Source: Hennigella sp045617465 (GTDB taxonomy: Bacteria; Bacillota_I; Bacilli_A; Mycoplasmatales; Mycoplasmoidaceae). From it: a DNA stretch of 64,000 nt. This document shows, piece after piece, positions 22,593 through 33,014 of this stretch; positions within the stretch are counted from its first letter, which is position 1, and every line of letters begins with the position of its first letter. Under the pieces are notes generated by a model. The model was not told where the DNA came from and ran no database searches. It was given only the letters and a program-made list of their open reading frames with translations. The position numbers were made by a program, and so were the translations under genes. Location of the stretch: contig JAZLIQ010000001.1 of NCBI GenBank assembly GCA_045617465.1, positions 62,001 through 126,000 on the forward strand, read 5' to 3'.

Positions 22593-22707
22593 TCATGAAA
22601 CAATTACAATCTTAGCCCCACAAACCAAGACTAAATAAGATTGTAGCTCAATTAGACAAACATGATGAAATGTTTAAGCACATGGCTGAATGTAATTTTA
22701 TTTGATA
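22593..22707 (+). pseudogene. Remnant of a second coiled-coil cassette
   Basis: It begins with a 21-bp exact copy (22593-22613) of the segment at 22361-22381 inside the preceding gene. After a short interrupted stretch, one frame reads KIVAQLDKHDEMFKHMAECNFIW and stops, typical of the C-terminal coil of this protein family. No intact start or full frame remains. It ends against the recU start. Confidence 0.45.
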
Positions 22708-23190
22708 ATGAATACAAATTTAGGAATGTATATCGAGCAATTAGTTGATCGAACTATTGCTTATTACCAATTTAATAATTTGGGCTTTTTAGAAAAGCGT
22801 CAAATCCCGATCAAAGTGCTGAAGCACATAAATGAAACAACTATTGTAGCAAAGCTAACAGCTAAAGCCAAGGTTGACTATTTTGGGTTCATCAATAACA
22901 AATATATTGAAATAGAGTGCAAGCAAACCAAGCACGAATATTTTGATATGCTGATGATTAAACATCATCAACTAGAATATTTAAAATATGTTGATGCTGC
23001 TGGGTATTTAAGTTATTTGTTCATTTATTTTGAAAAGTATGACAAAGTCATAGCCATTAGTTATCAAAATCTCTTAACATGTAAATTGGAAGCAAAGAAA
23101 AATGCCTTGCCCTATCAAATAGTGGCAAAGCATGGAACTGAATTGGAAATTATCTATCCAGGAATCTTAAATCTAAAGAAACTATTGTAG
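22708..23190 (+). CDS. recU: Holliday junction resolvase RecU
   Basis: 160 residues. Members cut four-way junctions in Gram-positive recombination. The PD-(D/E)xK core is visible as AKVDYFGFINNKYIEIECKQTKHEYFDMLMIKHHQLEYL, matching the RecU pattern TDYxG...YIDFEAKET. The N-terminus GMYIEQLVDRTIAYYQ matches the RecU entry helix. The ATG at 22708 is preferred over the upstream in-frame TTG. It converges on the RpiB-like gene with a 9-bp overlap. Confidence 0.85.
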   Translation: MNTNLGMYIEQLVDRTIAYYQFNNLGFLEKRQIPIKVLKHINETTIVAKLTAKAKVDYFGFINNKYIEIECKQTKHEYFDMLMIKHHQLEYLKYVDAAGYLSYLFIYFEKYDKVIAISYQNLLTCKLEAKKNALPYQIVAKHGTELEIIYPGILNLKKLL

Positions 23191-24150
23191 TTCCTTTGGA
23201 ACTTTAATTCCAGTTTCAAGTTTAATTTCTTTGAACTTGTTAACATCAAAGTCAAAACCAAAGCTATCAATAACTTTATATGTTGGGTTGTCTTTTGCTT
23301 GTGTGCTTAGATATACATCTACAGTTTTTAAAGCTTCTTCTTTATTAGAGAACTTTGAACCCATTACTAATGTATTAGCACCATAGATTTCTCTAGCGAC
23401 TTTAGCATTGTCTGGACTCATACATACGCATGCTCTAATTCCTTTAAACTTGTTTAAAGAGTTAGCCATACCCATTCCAGTGTAGCAGAATCCTATAGCA
23501 AAGCTAGCTTCAGGAATATGTTTAGCCATAGCTGCACCAAACATTGAATAGTGGGTAGAGTCTAATGAATCTGTACCAACATCAATGATCTTGTATCCTT
23601 TTGCAGTTAAATGTTCTTTAACTGCTTCTTTTAGAGCTCAACCGGCATGGTCTGAACCAACAACTACAGTCTTGTTTGGTTGTGAAGCAAAAGCTAAAGC
23701 TTTCTTTGCTGGGACCATTGCGCCATGAAGAATTTGCAATCTTGTTACATGTCTTCCTGCATCAAATTCAGAAACACAGAAGGCATTAATAATATTATTA
23801 AGCTTTTGGTCTGGGTTAATACGTTTTACTGGAATAATACATACCTTAGAGTTGTTGTGTGCTCTAATCAAGTTGGCGCTATATTCATCAAATGCTGATG
23901 TAGCTACTCAACCTTTTTGTTTAGAAATAAACAAGAATGGTCCATAAGCATAGTCATCAATAATAATGAATCTTCTAAACTTTCCTTTAGTGAAATCTTT
24001 GTAAGCTTGCTCAAAGATTTGTTCTCAGTTTTCGTCGTTGTACAACGCAATTAAATCTTTGCTTTCGGCAAGATTCGCGTTATTTTTGATTGTTTCCAAA
24101 ACATTATATGTTTTGTTAATATTTTCTTTTATTAATACTTTGATTTTCAT
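23182..24150 (-). CDS. RpiB/LacAB-type sugar-phosphate isomerase with two tandem domains
   Basis: 322 residues, about twice the ~150 of RpiB. The C-terminal half is a full RpiB fold: VVVGSDHAGWALKEAVKEHL with the DHAG motif, and IGFCYTGMGMANSLNKFKGIRAC with the catalytic-Cys loop. The N-terminal half keeps the tail of a second unit (SANLIRAHNNSKVCII, then CVSEFDAGRHVTRLQILH) but has lost DHxG and the GTGxG loop. Catalysis probably uses residues from the C-terminal domain. Ribose-5-phosphate isomerase or a galactose-6-phosphate isomerase-type role is likely. Confidence 0.75.
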
Positions 24151-24197
24151 ATATATTTATTATATTAAATAGATTTAAAAAAGAATAAAAACCCAAA

Positions 24198-27100
24198 ATG
24201 ATCTCTAAAGTTCTTCAAGAAAAACGTAAAAATTTATTGGAATTAAACAAAAATAGCGGTGAGCTATTTCTATCCAAAGGCTTCATCAATATCCTAAAAT
24301 TCATTGACCATGAACAACTATTAAACTTTGTTCAAGACCCTAATTCGTTTGAAACAAAGATTGATTTAACCAATCTTTTAAACTCTACAACTGCAGCTTT
24401 AAATGGTTGCCAAACTAATGTGGAATTAAAAGCTAAGATTGAAGAGCTAAAGCTAGATTATGATACAAGTAAGATTGATGTGCAAAATGGCACACAAGCA
24501 CAACGTACTAATATTATTAATAACATTAGCAAAGGCATCATTGATGAATTTAAACAAATTCATAAGATGTGTAAATTAGCTACTGAAGAGTTCTATGATT
24601 CAGGTAAATGAACGTTCTGATTATGCTTTGGTGTTCTTGAAACATCTATTACAACTGTTTTATCTACTGATAAGTTAAGAGTTAGAGCTCCATTACTGGC
24701 TTTGCCAGTTGCTATAAAAAAGGCAAGTGACACATCTTACATTCTTTATAAAAGAGATAATGAGTTCTACAACAATGAAATCTTAAGTATTTATCTAAAA
24801 GATAAACTAAATGTTAAATACATTGAAAACACACAACTTGAACAATTAACTTCAATAGATGATACTTTAGCAAGTATTGCAAGTAAGTTTCCTAACTGTG
24901 TTTTTAATAAAGACAAACATAATTTACAAACAGTTAAGAAAACTGAATACAAAGATGTTGACACTTGTCAAATTGACAATGTGTGCATCCTTGGATTTTT
25001 AAATCCAGTTGGGGGAAAGATGTTAGAAGACTATGATGCTATCTTATCTTCTGATTATGAGTTCCCACAAGAAAACTTAATGTTTACTAATCATGGAATA
25101 GATCAATTGATCTATGAAAACGACAATGTGCTTGAACTTGGTCGTTTATTAAATGTAAACCAAAAGAAAGCTGTAGTAGCTAGTTTAAGAACTAACACAT
25201 TGATCTATGGTCCACCAGGAACTGGTAAGTCTGAAGTTGTTACTAGCATTATTGCTAACAACATTAATCAAGGATTTAATGTTCTAATTTCTTCAGAGAA
25301 GAAAGCAGCTTTGGATGTAATCATTGACAGACTTGATGCTCTAAAGAACATCACCATGACTGTTAATCCTGAAGATATTGAATCATTCTATGAACGCATT
25401 ATTGCACTAAATGATGAAATCATTAATGCTAATGCAGCAAATACATCAACAGAAAAGCCTGCTTACTTAGCTTTGCTAAACTATGTTAAAGGTTTATTAA
25501 CTATTGCTAATGATCAAACTAAAGCTAATGCTTTAAGTTCATTGCAAGATAAACAAAAGGTTGCTACAGGAACAAGTAATAAAGATGTCCTTGCTAGCAT
25601 GCTTAATAAAATTAAGAACAGTCATATTAAGGTAGCAAACTTTGTTGCTGAACTTTATAAGTTCCATAATGCTGCTAAAATCATTACACGCTATTATCCA
25701 TTAAGTTCAAACTTAATGCACGTGTTTGAATCTGAAAATGCTGCTAAAGCATTGGCAGCCATTGACAAACAAGATAACATGTCAAGAAAGTTCTCTATTA
25801 TAGAAAACTTTGTTAAGGAACGTAGACCTCGTTCTAACTTATTCCCTAAAAAGATAACTGACATCCAAATGGTTCAGTTAGATGAAATGACTAGGGCTCT
25901 TACTTACATAAGGGACAATGGCCCAATCACCTTCTATATTAACTATAGTGAGTGAGTCAATGTAATCAATTCACATACAATTGAATCTCTAACTAATGAG
26001 TTAGATATTGACCAAACTCAACAATCTGAAGACTTCTCTTCAATCTTTGAAAATATAAATAGTGGTAAGCTTCTATATTCATATTTAGATGAATATTGAG
26101 CAACAAGCTTGTCTAAAGCTTCTATTGCTGCTAAGGTAATTAAAGATAAATATCTTTATGAACTAAAACAAAAGTTCATCAAAGATCCAAAGATGCAAGC
26201 TGTTTGAATTGAAATGGTTAAGAAAGCTCATCTTCCGACAAAGATTAATGTGGCTAAATTCATCAAGGAATACTATTCAGTATTGAAGTTTGTTTTCCCA
26301 ATCTGAATTCTTTCTCCAGATAATGTAGCTAACTACATTCCTTTACAACTACACGAATTTGCCGTTGGCATCTTTGATGAAGCTAGTCAGATGCGAGTGG
26401 AAAGATCAATACCTTTGATCTATAGATGTACAAGATCAGTAGTATCTGGTGATGACAAGCAATTAAGACCTAGTAGATTCTTTGCTGCTAACATCTCTAT
26501 AGATGAAGAAGATCTAACAAGCCAAGAAGAACTAGATAATGTTGAAAGCTTGCTTGATAAAGCAAAGATAGCTAACTGATCAAGCTTTACATTATCTAAT
26601 CACTACCGTTCTAATTGTGAAGAACTTATTAACTTTAGTAATAAGTACATTTATGAGAACAAACTACTTTGTATTACAAAGAATGGTTGCAACAATACAA
26701 AACCAGTAGAAGTGGTACAAATGCCTGAATCTACTGTCTATGACAGAACTACAAATACTAACCCTGATGAAGCTAAGAAAGTTATTGATATTATCAAAAC
26801 TTCTGAACACTTCAAGAAGATTGTTATTATTACCTTTAACCAAAAACAAGCTGATCTAATTGAGAACTTATGTTATCAATTCCCAATGATGGCTTCTAGA
26901 ATAGAAGCAGACACAATCAGAATTAGATCAATTGAAAACGTTCAAGGTGATGAAGCAGATTTAGTTATTATCTCTACAACTTTTGGTACAGATGCTCAAG
27001 GAAAGTTTATTCAAAACTTTGGGCCAGTAGGGCAAGCTGGTGGTAAGAACCGTATTAACGTTATGGTTACACGTGCTAAGGAAAAGATGGTTGTTGTTAA

Positions 27101-27548
27101 ATCATTTAAATCTGATGCTATCACATCAACTAACAACGACAACCTATACATCTTAAAGATGTTCTTGTTCTATATTGAAAACTTACAAGAAAATAAAAAT
27201 ATTATTACAGGTGCTAATGCACAAGCGCATGAAAAACCTATTACGCAAGTAGTAGCTAATGAGTTAGCTAACATCTTGCCTGGCACTGAAATTAAGACTA
27301 ACTATGGTATTGGTAGCCATAGCTTTAATATTGCCATCATGAACCAAGACAAGATTAACTTATTAATCTTAATTGACGACAACAATGACTTTAAAGCTAA
27401 GAACCAAGCTAATGCTTGGATTGATAGTTTTGACCAAGAAAAATATTATGTTGATCGTGGCTACAATGTTTTACGTTTCAACGAGGTTGAATGATTTTTT
27501 GCTAAGAACCAAATTATTAATAAAGTTAAAAGTTTATTAAATAAATAA
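24198..27548 (+). CDS. Superfamily 1 (Upf1/Dna2-like) DNA/RNA helicase
   Basis: 1116 residues. Motifs: Walker A TLIYGPPGTGKSEVVTSIIANN (around residue 335), Walker B/II FDEASQMRVERSIPLIYRC, motif III VVSGDDKQLRPSRFF, motif V-like VQGDEADLVIISTTFG and motif VI NVMVTRAKEKMVVVK. The N-terminal ~330 residues are helical and unassigned. A C-terminal ~120 residues (PITQVVANELANILPGTEIKTNYGIGSHSFNIAI...) resemble a Vsr/RE-like endonuclease domain, often fused to such helicases in mycoplasmas. It stands alone between the RpiB-like gene and guaB. A housekeeping or defence role is equally open. Confidence 0.85.
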
Positions 27549-27592
27549 GATATTTAGTAAAATCTATTAATATATTAAAAAGAGGTAACACA

Positions 27593-29092
27593 ATGGCAAA
27601 GATTCTAAAAGATGAAGCTCATACATTTAATGAATATTTATTAATCCCAGACTATTCTGGTGTTAATAACATTCCTAGTAATGTTAGTTTAAAAACACCA
27701 CTAACTAAATTTAAACGTGGTTCAAAACCAAAAATAGAAATGAACATTCCTATGGTCAGTGCGATCATGCAATCTGTTTCTGGTGATAAGTTAGCAATGG
27801 CTTTAGCCAAAGAAGGTGGAGTAACATTCATCTTTGGTGCTCAATCTATTGAAAACGAAGCAAAGATGGTTGAAACTGTTAAAGAACATAAAGCAGGTTT
27901 TGTTGTTTCCGATTCTAACTTAAAGGAATCAGCTACATTAGCTGATGTAATTGCTCTTAAAAGAAAGACAGGCCATGAAACTATTGCTATTACTTCTGAT
28001 GGAACATGTAATGGTAAACTATTGGGTTTAGTTACATCTAAGGACTATCGTCCTAACCGTTTGCCTTTAAACACAAAGGTTAAAACCTTTATGACACCTC
28101 TTAAACAATTAGTTACTGCTTATGATGGCATATCATTAGAAAAAGCTAATGATAAGATCTGAGATCATAAGGTTAACCAATTACCTATTATTGATAAAAA
28201 AGGTAATCTAAAATACTTAGTCTTTAGAAAAGACTATGATGAACATGAGTTATTTCCAAACGAATTATTAGACGCTAAGAAGCGTTATGTGGTTGGGGCG
28301 GGAATTAATACTAGAGACTATAAAGAAAGAGTTCCTGCGTTAGTTAAAGCAGGTGTAGACGTTGTTTGTCTTGATAGCTCAGATGGTTTTACGCAATGAC
28401 AAGCTGATGCTATAAAATGAATTAAGAAACACTATCCTTCTCTACCAGTAGGTGCTGGCAACGTAGTTGATGGCAAAGGATTTAGATTCTTAGCTAAAGC
28501 TGGTGCTGACTTTGTTAAAGTTGGTATTGGTGGTGGATCTATATGTATCACACGTGAAACAAAAGGAATTGGCCGTGGACAAGCAACAGCTGTTATTGAC
28601 GTATGTCAAGAACGTGATAAGTATTTAAAACAAACAGGAATATATGTTCCAGTTTGTTCAGATGGTGGAATTGTACTAGACCATCATATCACTCTTGCTT
28701 TAGCAATGGGTGCTGACTTTGTAATGCTAGGTAGATACTTTGCTAGATTTGATGAATCACCAAGTAACAAAGTTAACATTAATGGAACCTTCTATAAAGA
28801 ATATTGAGGTGAAGGTTCAGCTCGTGCTAGAAACTGACAACGTTACGATTTAGGTGGCGATGCTAAGCTTAAATTCGAAGAAGGTGTTGATAGCTATGTT
28901 CCATATGCTGGAAGCTTAAGCGATAATGTTAGATTATCACTTGAAAAAGTAAAATCAACAATGTGCAACTGTGGTGCTTTATCTATAAAGCAACTACAAA
29001 AGAATGCAACCTTAACACTTGCAAGTTCTACTTCAATTATTGAAGGTGGAGCACATGACGTTGTCTTAAAAGACAAAGTAAATGTAAAATAA
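27593..29092 (+). CDS. guaB: IMP dehydrogenase
   Basis: 499 residues, normal length. It oxidises IMP to XMP with NAD. The catalytic loop is present (KVGIGGGSICITRETKGIG, Cys active site), with ICSDGGI-like VCSDGGIVLDHHITLALAMGADFVMLGRYFA for phosphate binding. Two CBS-type segments around residues 95-215 are short, and the N-terminus EYLLIPDYSGV matches other enzymes. A ribosome site (GAGGT) lies before the ATG. It converges on guaA; together they carry out IMP to GMP. Confidence 0.96.
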
Positions 29093-29117
29093 GAGCCTTG
29101 AAGCTCTTATTTTTTAT
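29091..29117. terminator. Terminator between converging guaB and guaA
   Basis: Stem AAGAGC(CT) / (AG)GCTCTT followed by T tract. It overlaps the guaB stop and reaches the guaA stop. Confidence 0.75.
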
Positions 29118-30064
29118 TCTCATTCAATTGTACCTGGAGGTTTTGATGTTACGTCATAACCAACTCTATTAATACCATCAACTTCGTTAGTAATCCGTTT
29201 TGAAATCTTTGCTAACACGTTATAAGGTAGTTGGGCGAAGTTTGCTGTCATAGCATCTTTAGACTCAACTGCTCTAATGACAACAAAGTTGTCATATGAA
29301 CGTTTACCATGTTTAATACCTGTTGATTTAACATTAGGCAATACTACAAAGTATTGTCATAACTTTTTGTTTAATCCTGCTTTTTCAATTTCTTCACGAA
29401 CGATGCCATCAGCTTCTTGAAGAATATGAACTTTAGCTGGAGTTAACTCACCAAGTACTCTAACACCCAATCCAGGGCCTGGGAATGGTTGTCTAATGAG
29501 GAAGGAACTTGGTAGACCAAGTTGTTTGCCTACTTCTCTTACTTGTGGTTTATATAACATCTTTAATGGTTCAACTAAACCAAGTTTTAAGTCTTTTGGC
29601 AAACCACCAACATTGTGGTGAGACTTAATTACATTAGATTTTTTAGATTCAACAATATCAGGATAAATTGTTCCTTGAGCTAATCACTTTAAACCTTTAA
29701 TGCTTTTAGCATTAGCTTTGAAAACATCTATAAATGTTTTACCAATAACTTTTCTTTTTTGTTCAGGATCAGTTACACCTTTTAGATTTCTAAAGAAAGT
29801 GTTTTGCGCATTAACATATTTAAAGTTAATTGATGGAAAAGCTTTTTTAAAGCTTGCTTGCACTTGTTTTCCTTCGTTCTTTCTCATTAAACCAGTATCA
29901 ACAAAGACACAAGTTAATTGTTTGCCTATAGCTTTATAAACAATGGCAGCAGTCACTGCTGAGTCTACGCCACCAGATAAGGCACAAATTGCTTTTTCTT
30001 TGCCAACTTGCTTTCTTATTGCTTTAATTTGTTTATTAACAAATTGTTGAATATTTAATTTCAT
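29114..30064 (-). CDS. guaA: GMP synthase, ATP-pyrophosphatase part only
   Basis: 316 residues. A bacterial GuaA is usually about 510-520, with an N-terminal class I glutaminase. Here the protein begins at the synthetase domain: MKLNIQQFVNKQIKAIRKQVG, then the PP-loop AICALSGGVDSAVTAAI near residue 27. The substrate/dimer domain follows (FPGPGLGVRVLGELT ... TSKPPGTIEWE). The upstream neighbour hpt ends at the guaA start (TAATG), so no glutaminase coding lies in front. XMP amination must use free ammonia or a separate amidotransferase. Confidence 0.92.
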
Positions 30065-30624
30065 TATTTAAGTCCTTTCTCATAATCATCAAGAATTACT
30101 ACATCTCTTAAGTTTCTATACTTATATTTATAACCCATTCCAAAGCCTGTGATTCATTCATTAGGAATTTTCTTACCAACATAATCAGGTTTGATCTTAA
30201 ATGGACGAAGGCGTTTCTTTTCCAATAAAACTACTGTTTTAAGTGATTTAGGTTTACAGCGTTTTTTAAGTTGTTTAGTGACATAATCTAATGAATCGCC
30301 ACTATCAATTAATTCATCTGCAACAATAATATCTCTACCTTTTAATCTATCTCAATCAAAATGTTGTTTAATTCGTTCAGTATCAATTTTCTTTTCTGCA
30401 ATTTTAGAATAAGTATAGATTTTTAAAAATTCAACTTCTACGCCTATTTTAAGATGTTGGACTAAATGTCCAATAAAAACAAAACTACTATTCATTAAAG
30501 CCACTAGTACTGGTTCTTTGCCTTGATAGTCTTTATTAATCTTGTTAGCCAATTTCCTAATGATTCTTTTTAATTCTTGGTTGCTAACTAAAACTTTTCT
30601 TTTTCTATTGTAATTAAACTTCAT
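30064..30624 (-). CDS. hpt: Hypoxanthine(-guanine) phosphoribosyltransferase
   Basis: 186 residues, normal length. It salvages hypoxanthine and guanine to IMP and GMP. The PRPP-binding motif is DIIVADELIDSGDSLDYV, and PVLVALMNSSFVFIGHL is the phosphate-1 loop region. WITGFGMGYKYKYRNLRDVVIL near the C-terminus is the base-binding end typical of Hpt. Operon with guaA by a one-base start/stop overlap, so this is a compact purine salvage cluster. Confidence 0.93.
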
Positions 30625-30666
30625 TGCTATTGTATATCTTAATTTTAAAGTAAAATTAACAAAACA

Positions 30667-30697
30667 AAAAAGAAACCTAACTCGGCTTCTTTTTTTT
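30667..30697 (-). terminator. Terminator after the zinc-ribbon gene
   Basis: Read leftward: A tract, AGAAGCC / GGTTTCT stem, then T tract. It closes the gene ending at 30706. Confidence 0.7.
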
Positions 30698-30705
30698 ATA
30701 TGTAA

Positions 30706-30888
30706 TTAATTAGTTGTTCCAGTTAATTCCATTTTTGTTTTGCATTTTGGACATTTAGGTGTCTTCATTGCCATCATTGACCCAAGCATACCAGAAACTG
30801 ATTTAGTCATGGTAAATCCACATTTTGGGCATTGATAAGTTCTAGTAGGAACATTTTTGGCCTTAACAGTATTATTAAATAATCCCAT
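30706..30888 (-). CDS. Small zinc-ribbon protein
   Basis: 60 residues: MGLFNNTVKAKNVPTRTYQCPKCG..., then TPKCPKCKTKMEL. Two CPxC pairs separated by a Met/Ser/Gly-rich linker should bind one zinc. The start is the ATG with an ideal ribosome site (AAAGGAG, 6 bp upstream) rather than the in-frame ATG 36 bp upstream. No function can be given from sequence. It stands alone between tuf and hpt, flanked by terminators. Confidence 0.7.
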   Translation of the reverse strand: MGLFNNTVKAKNVPTRTYQCPKCGFTMTKSVSGMLGSMMAMKTPKCPKCKTKMELTGTTN

Positions 30889-30968
30889 TTTTTCTCCTTT
30901 TTTTAAATATTTCACAACCATTATATATATATATATAGAAATGCTCAGGAACTTGCTATTACCAAAAA

Positions 30969-30998
30969 CAAAAAGAAGCCCGGCCGAGCTTCTTTTTA
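30969..30998 (-). terminator. Terminator of tuf
   Basis: Read leftward: AGAAGC / GCTTCT with a GC-rich loop (TCGGCCGG), then T tract. Confidence 0.85.
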
Positions 30999-31016
30999 GT
31001 AAAAATTGAAGAAAAA

Positions 31017-32201
<1,185 letters not shown>

Positions 32202-32306
32202 ATTACATTTTTCTCCTTAATTTTTTAATATGTATATTTATTATATAGAGAAATCACTTTTTTACATAGAAAAATATAAGATATTATTAAAATGCTGTTT
32301 TGAGAG

Positions 32307-32340
32307 TAATATAAAAATTTATATATAAATTTTTATATTA
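32307..32340. repeat. Perfect 34-bp AT palindrome upstream of the ToxN-like gene
   Basis: Each half is 17 bp (TAATATAAAAATTTATA and its exact complement), with no loop bases. It ends six bases before the TATAAT of the toxin gene. Operator, terminator for rightward transcription, or cruciform are possible. Confidence 0.75.
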
Positions 32341-32345
32341 GGTTG

Positions 32346-32351
32346 TATAAT
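32346..32351 (+). promoter_or_regulatory. Probable -10 box of the ToxN-like gene
   Basis: TATAAT lies 6 bp before the ATG at 32358. Transcription would start at or next to the start codon, so the toxin mRNA would be leaderless or nearly so. No clear -35 hexamer is visible because the palindrome occupies that space. Confidence 0.5.
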
Positions 32352-32357
32352 AAACAT

Positions 32358-32903
32358 ATGAGTATTTATATTGTTAAGAATGATTACATAGATTTTTTAA
32401 ATAGGTGTGATAGTCATGTAATGTGATCCAAGGATGATAGTGGTCACCCAAGACCATATGTTGGAATCATATTTGAAATTAATGAATTTGTTTATTTTGC
32501 ACCATTGACGCATAATGGAAAAAGGTGAAAATCATTTGATGATCATATAGTCTTGGAAAACGGGAATATAGGTGCAATTAAATTCCCAAGAATGATTCCA
32601 GTAGCTAAAGCTAATCAAAATGAACTAATTGCTGAACTTGTTTATAAAAATTTAATGCTAAGTGAAAATATTGCAACAAAGAAATATGGTTATTTGATTA
32701 GAAAACAATATTGGGATATTAAAAGACAATGAAATTCAATTTTAAATCTCGCTTACAAAGTTTATTTCGAGAAGGAAACAATAAAAAGAAAATCACCATA
32801 TTATTGCGATTTTAAAAAACTTGAAAAGAGGGCTTTGCTTTATAACAAATCATACTTATATCTATTTAAAATTATAAAAATGCAAAAATATAATATAATG
32901 TAA
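32358..32903 (+). CDS. ToxN/AbiQ-like type III toxin (endoribonuclease)
   Basis: 181 residues, the size of known ToxN/AbiQ (about 170-200). The family N-terminus is recognisable: IYIVKNDYIDFLNRCDSHV (compare ToxN FYTISSKYIKYLKEFD), then PYVGIIFEINEFVYFAPLT (ToxN FIGIVLEI...YLAPLT) and IGAIKFPRMIPV (ToxN GLINLKFMIPI). The Lys after PLT is present, but the Ser that usually precedes it is replaced by His. Family members are ribonucleases held inactive by a repeat RNA and cause abortive infection. Intact frame with UGA and one UGG Trp codon. Two structured repeats follow the stop. Confidence 0.8.
32889..32899 (+). promoter_or_regulatory. Overlapping TATAAT boxes before the antitoxin repeats
   Basis: Two TATAAT hexamers overlap by one base at 32889-32894 and 32894-32899, inside the last codons of the toxin gene. 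They would start an RNA at about 32901-32907, exactly where the first repeat begins. Confidence 0.6.
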
Positions 32904-32907
32904 AAAA

Positions 32908-32992
32908 GTGGAACTGCTGAGCCACACCCAAACAGGCACCTAAAAGATTGTGGAACTGCTGAGCCACGTTTCAATCAACAGGCACCTAAAAA
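32908..32992 (+). ncRNA. Candidate type III antitoxin RNA, two structured repeats
   Basis: Two direct repeats start at 32908 and 32950. Each has the identical GTGGAACTGCTGAGCCAC (internal GTGG/CCAC stem), a variable loop of 6 or 10 bases, and the identical ACAGGCACCTAAAA. The A-rich junction resembles the processing site of ToxI-type repeats, and GCC/GGC and GGTG-type complementarity could form a pseudoknot. Known ToxI arrays have about 2-6 units of 34-40 nt; these are 42 and about 46. A terminator follows at once. Known arrays lie upstream of the toxin; this one lies downstream. Confidence 0.7.
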
Positions 32993-33013
32993 AGAGGCTT
33001 AGCCTCTTTTTTT
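32990..33013. terminator. Terminator of antitoxin RNA and of clpB
   Basis: Stem AAAGAGGCT / AGCCTCTTT with A and T tracts on both sides; it serves both converging units. Confidence 0.85.
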
Positions 33014-33014
33014 T

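Noticed and set aside
29114..30064. guaA truncated by frameshift or missed start
   Set aside because: The start overlaps the hpt stop (TAATG) and hpt is intact, so no glutaminase coding lies upstream.
32908..32992. The two repeats could be a minimal CRISPR array
   Set aside because: Only two units, with a conserved 5' stem and a conserved 3' tail around a short variable loop, and a ToxN-like gene beside them; no cas genes. A type III antitoxin fits better.
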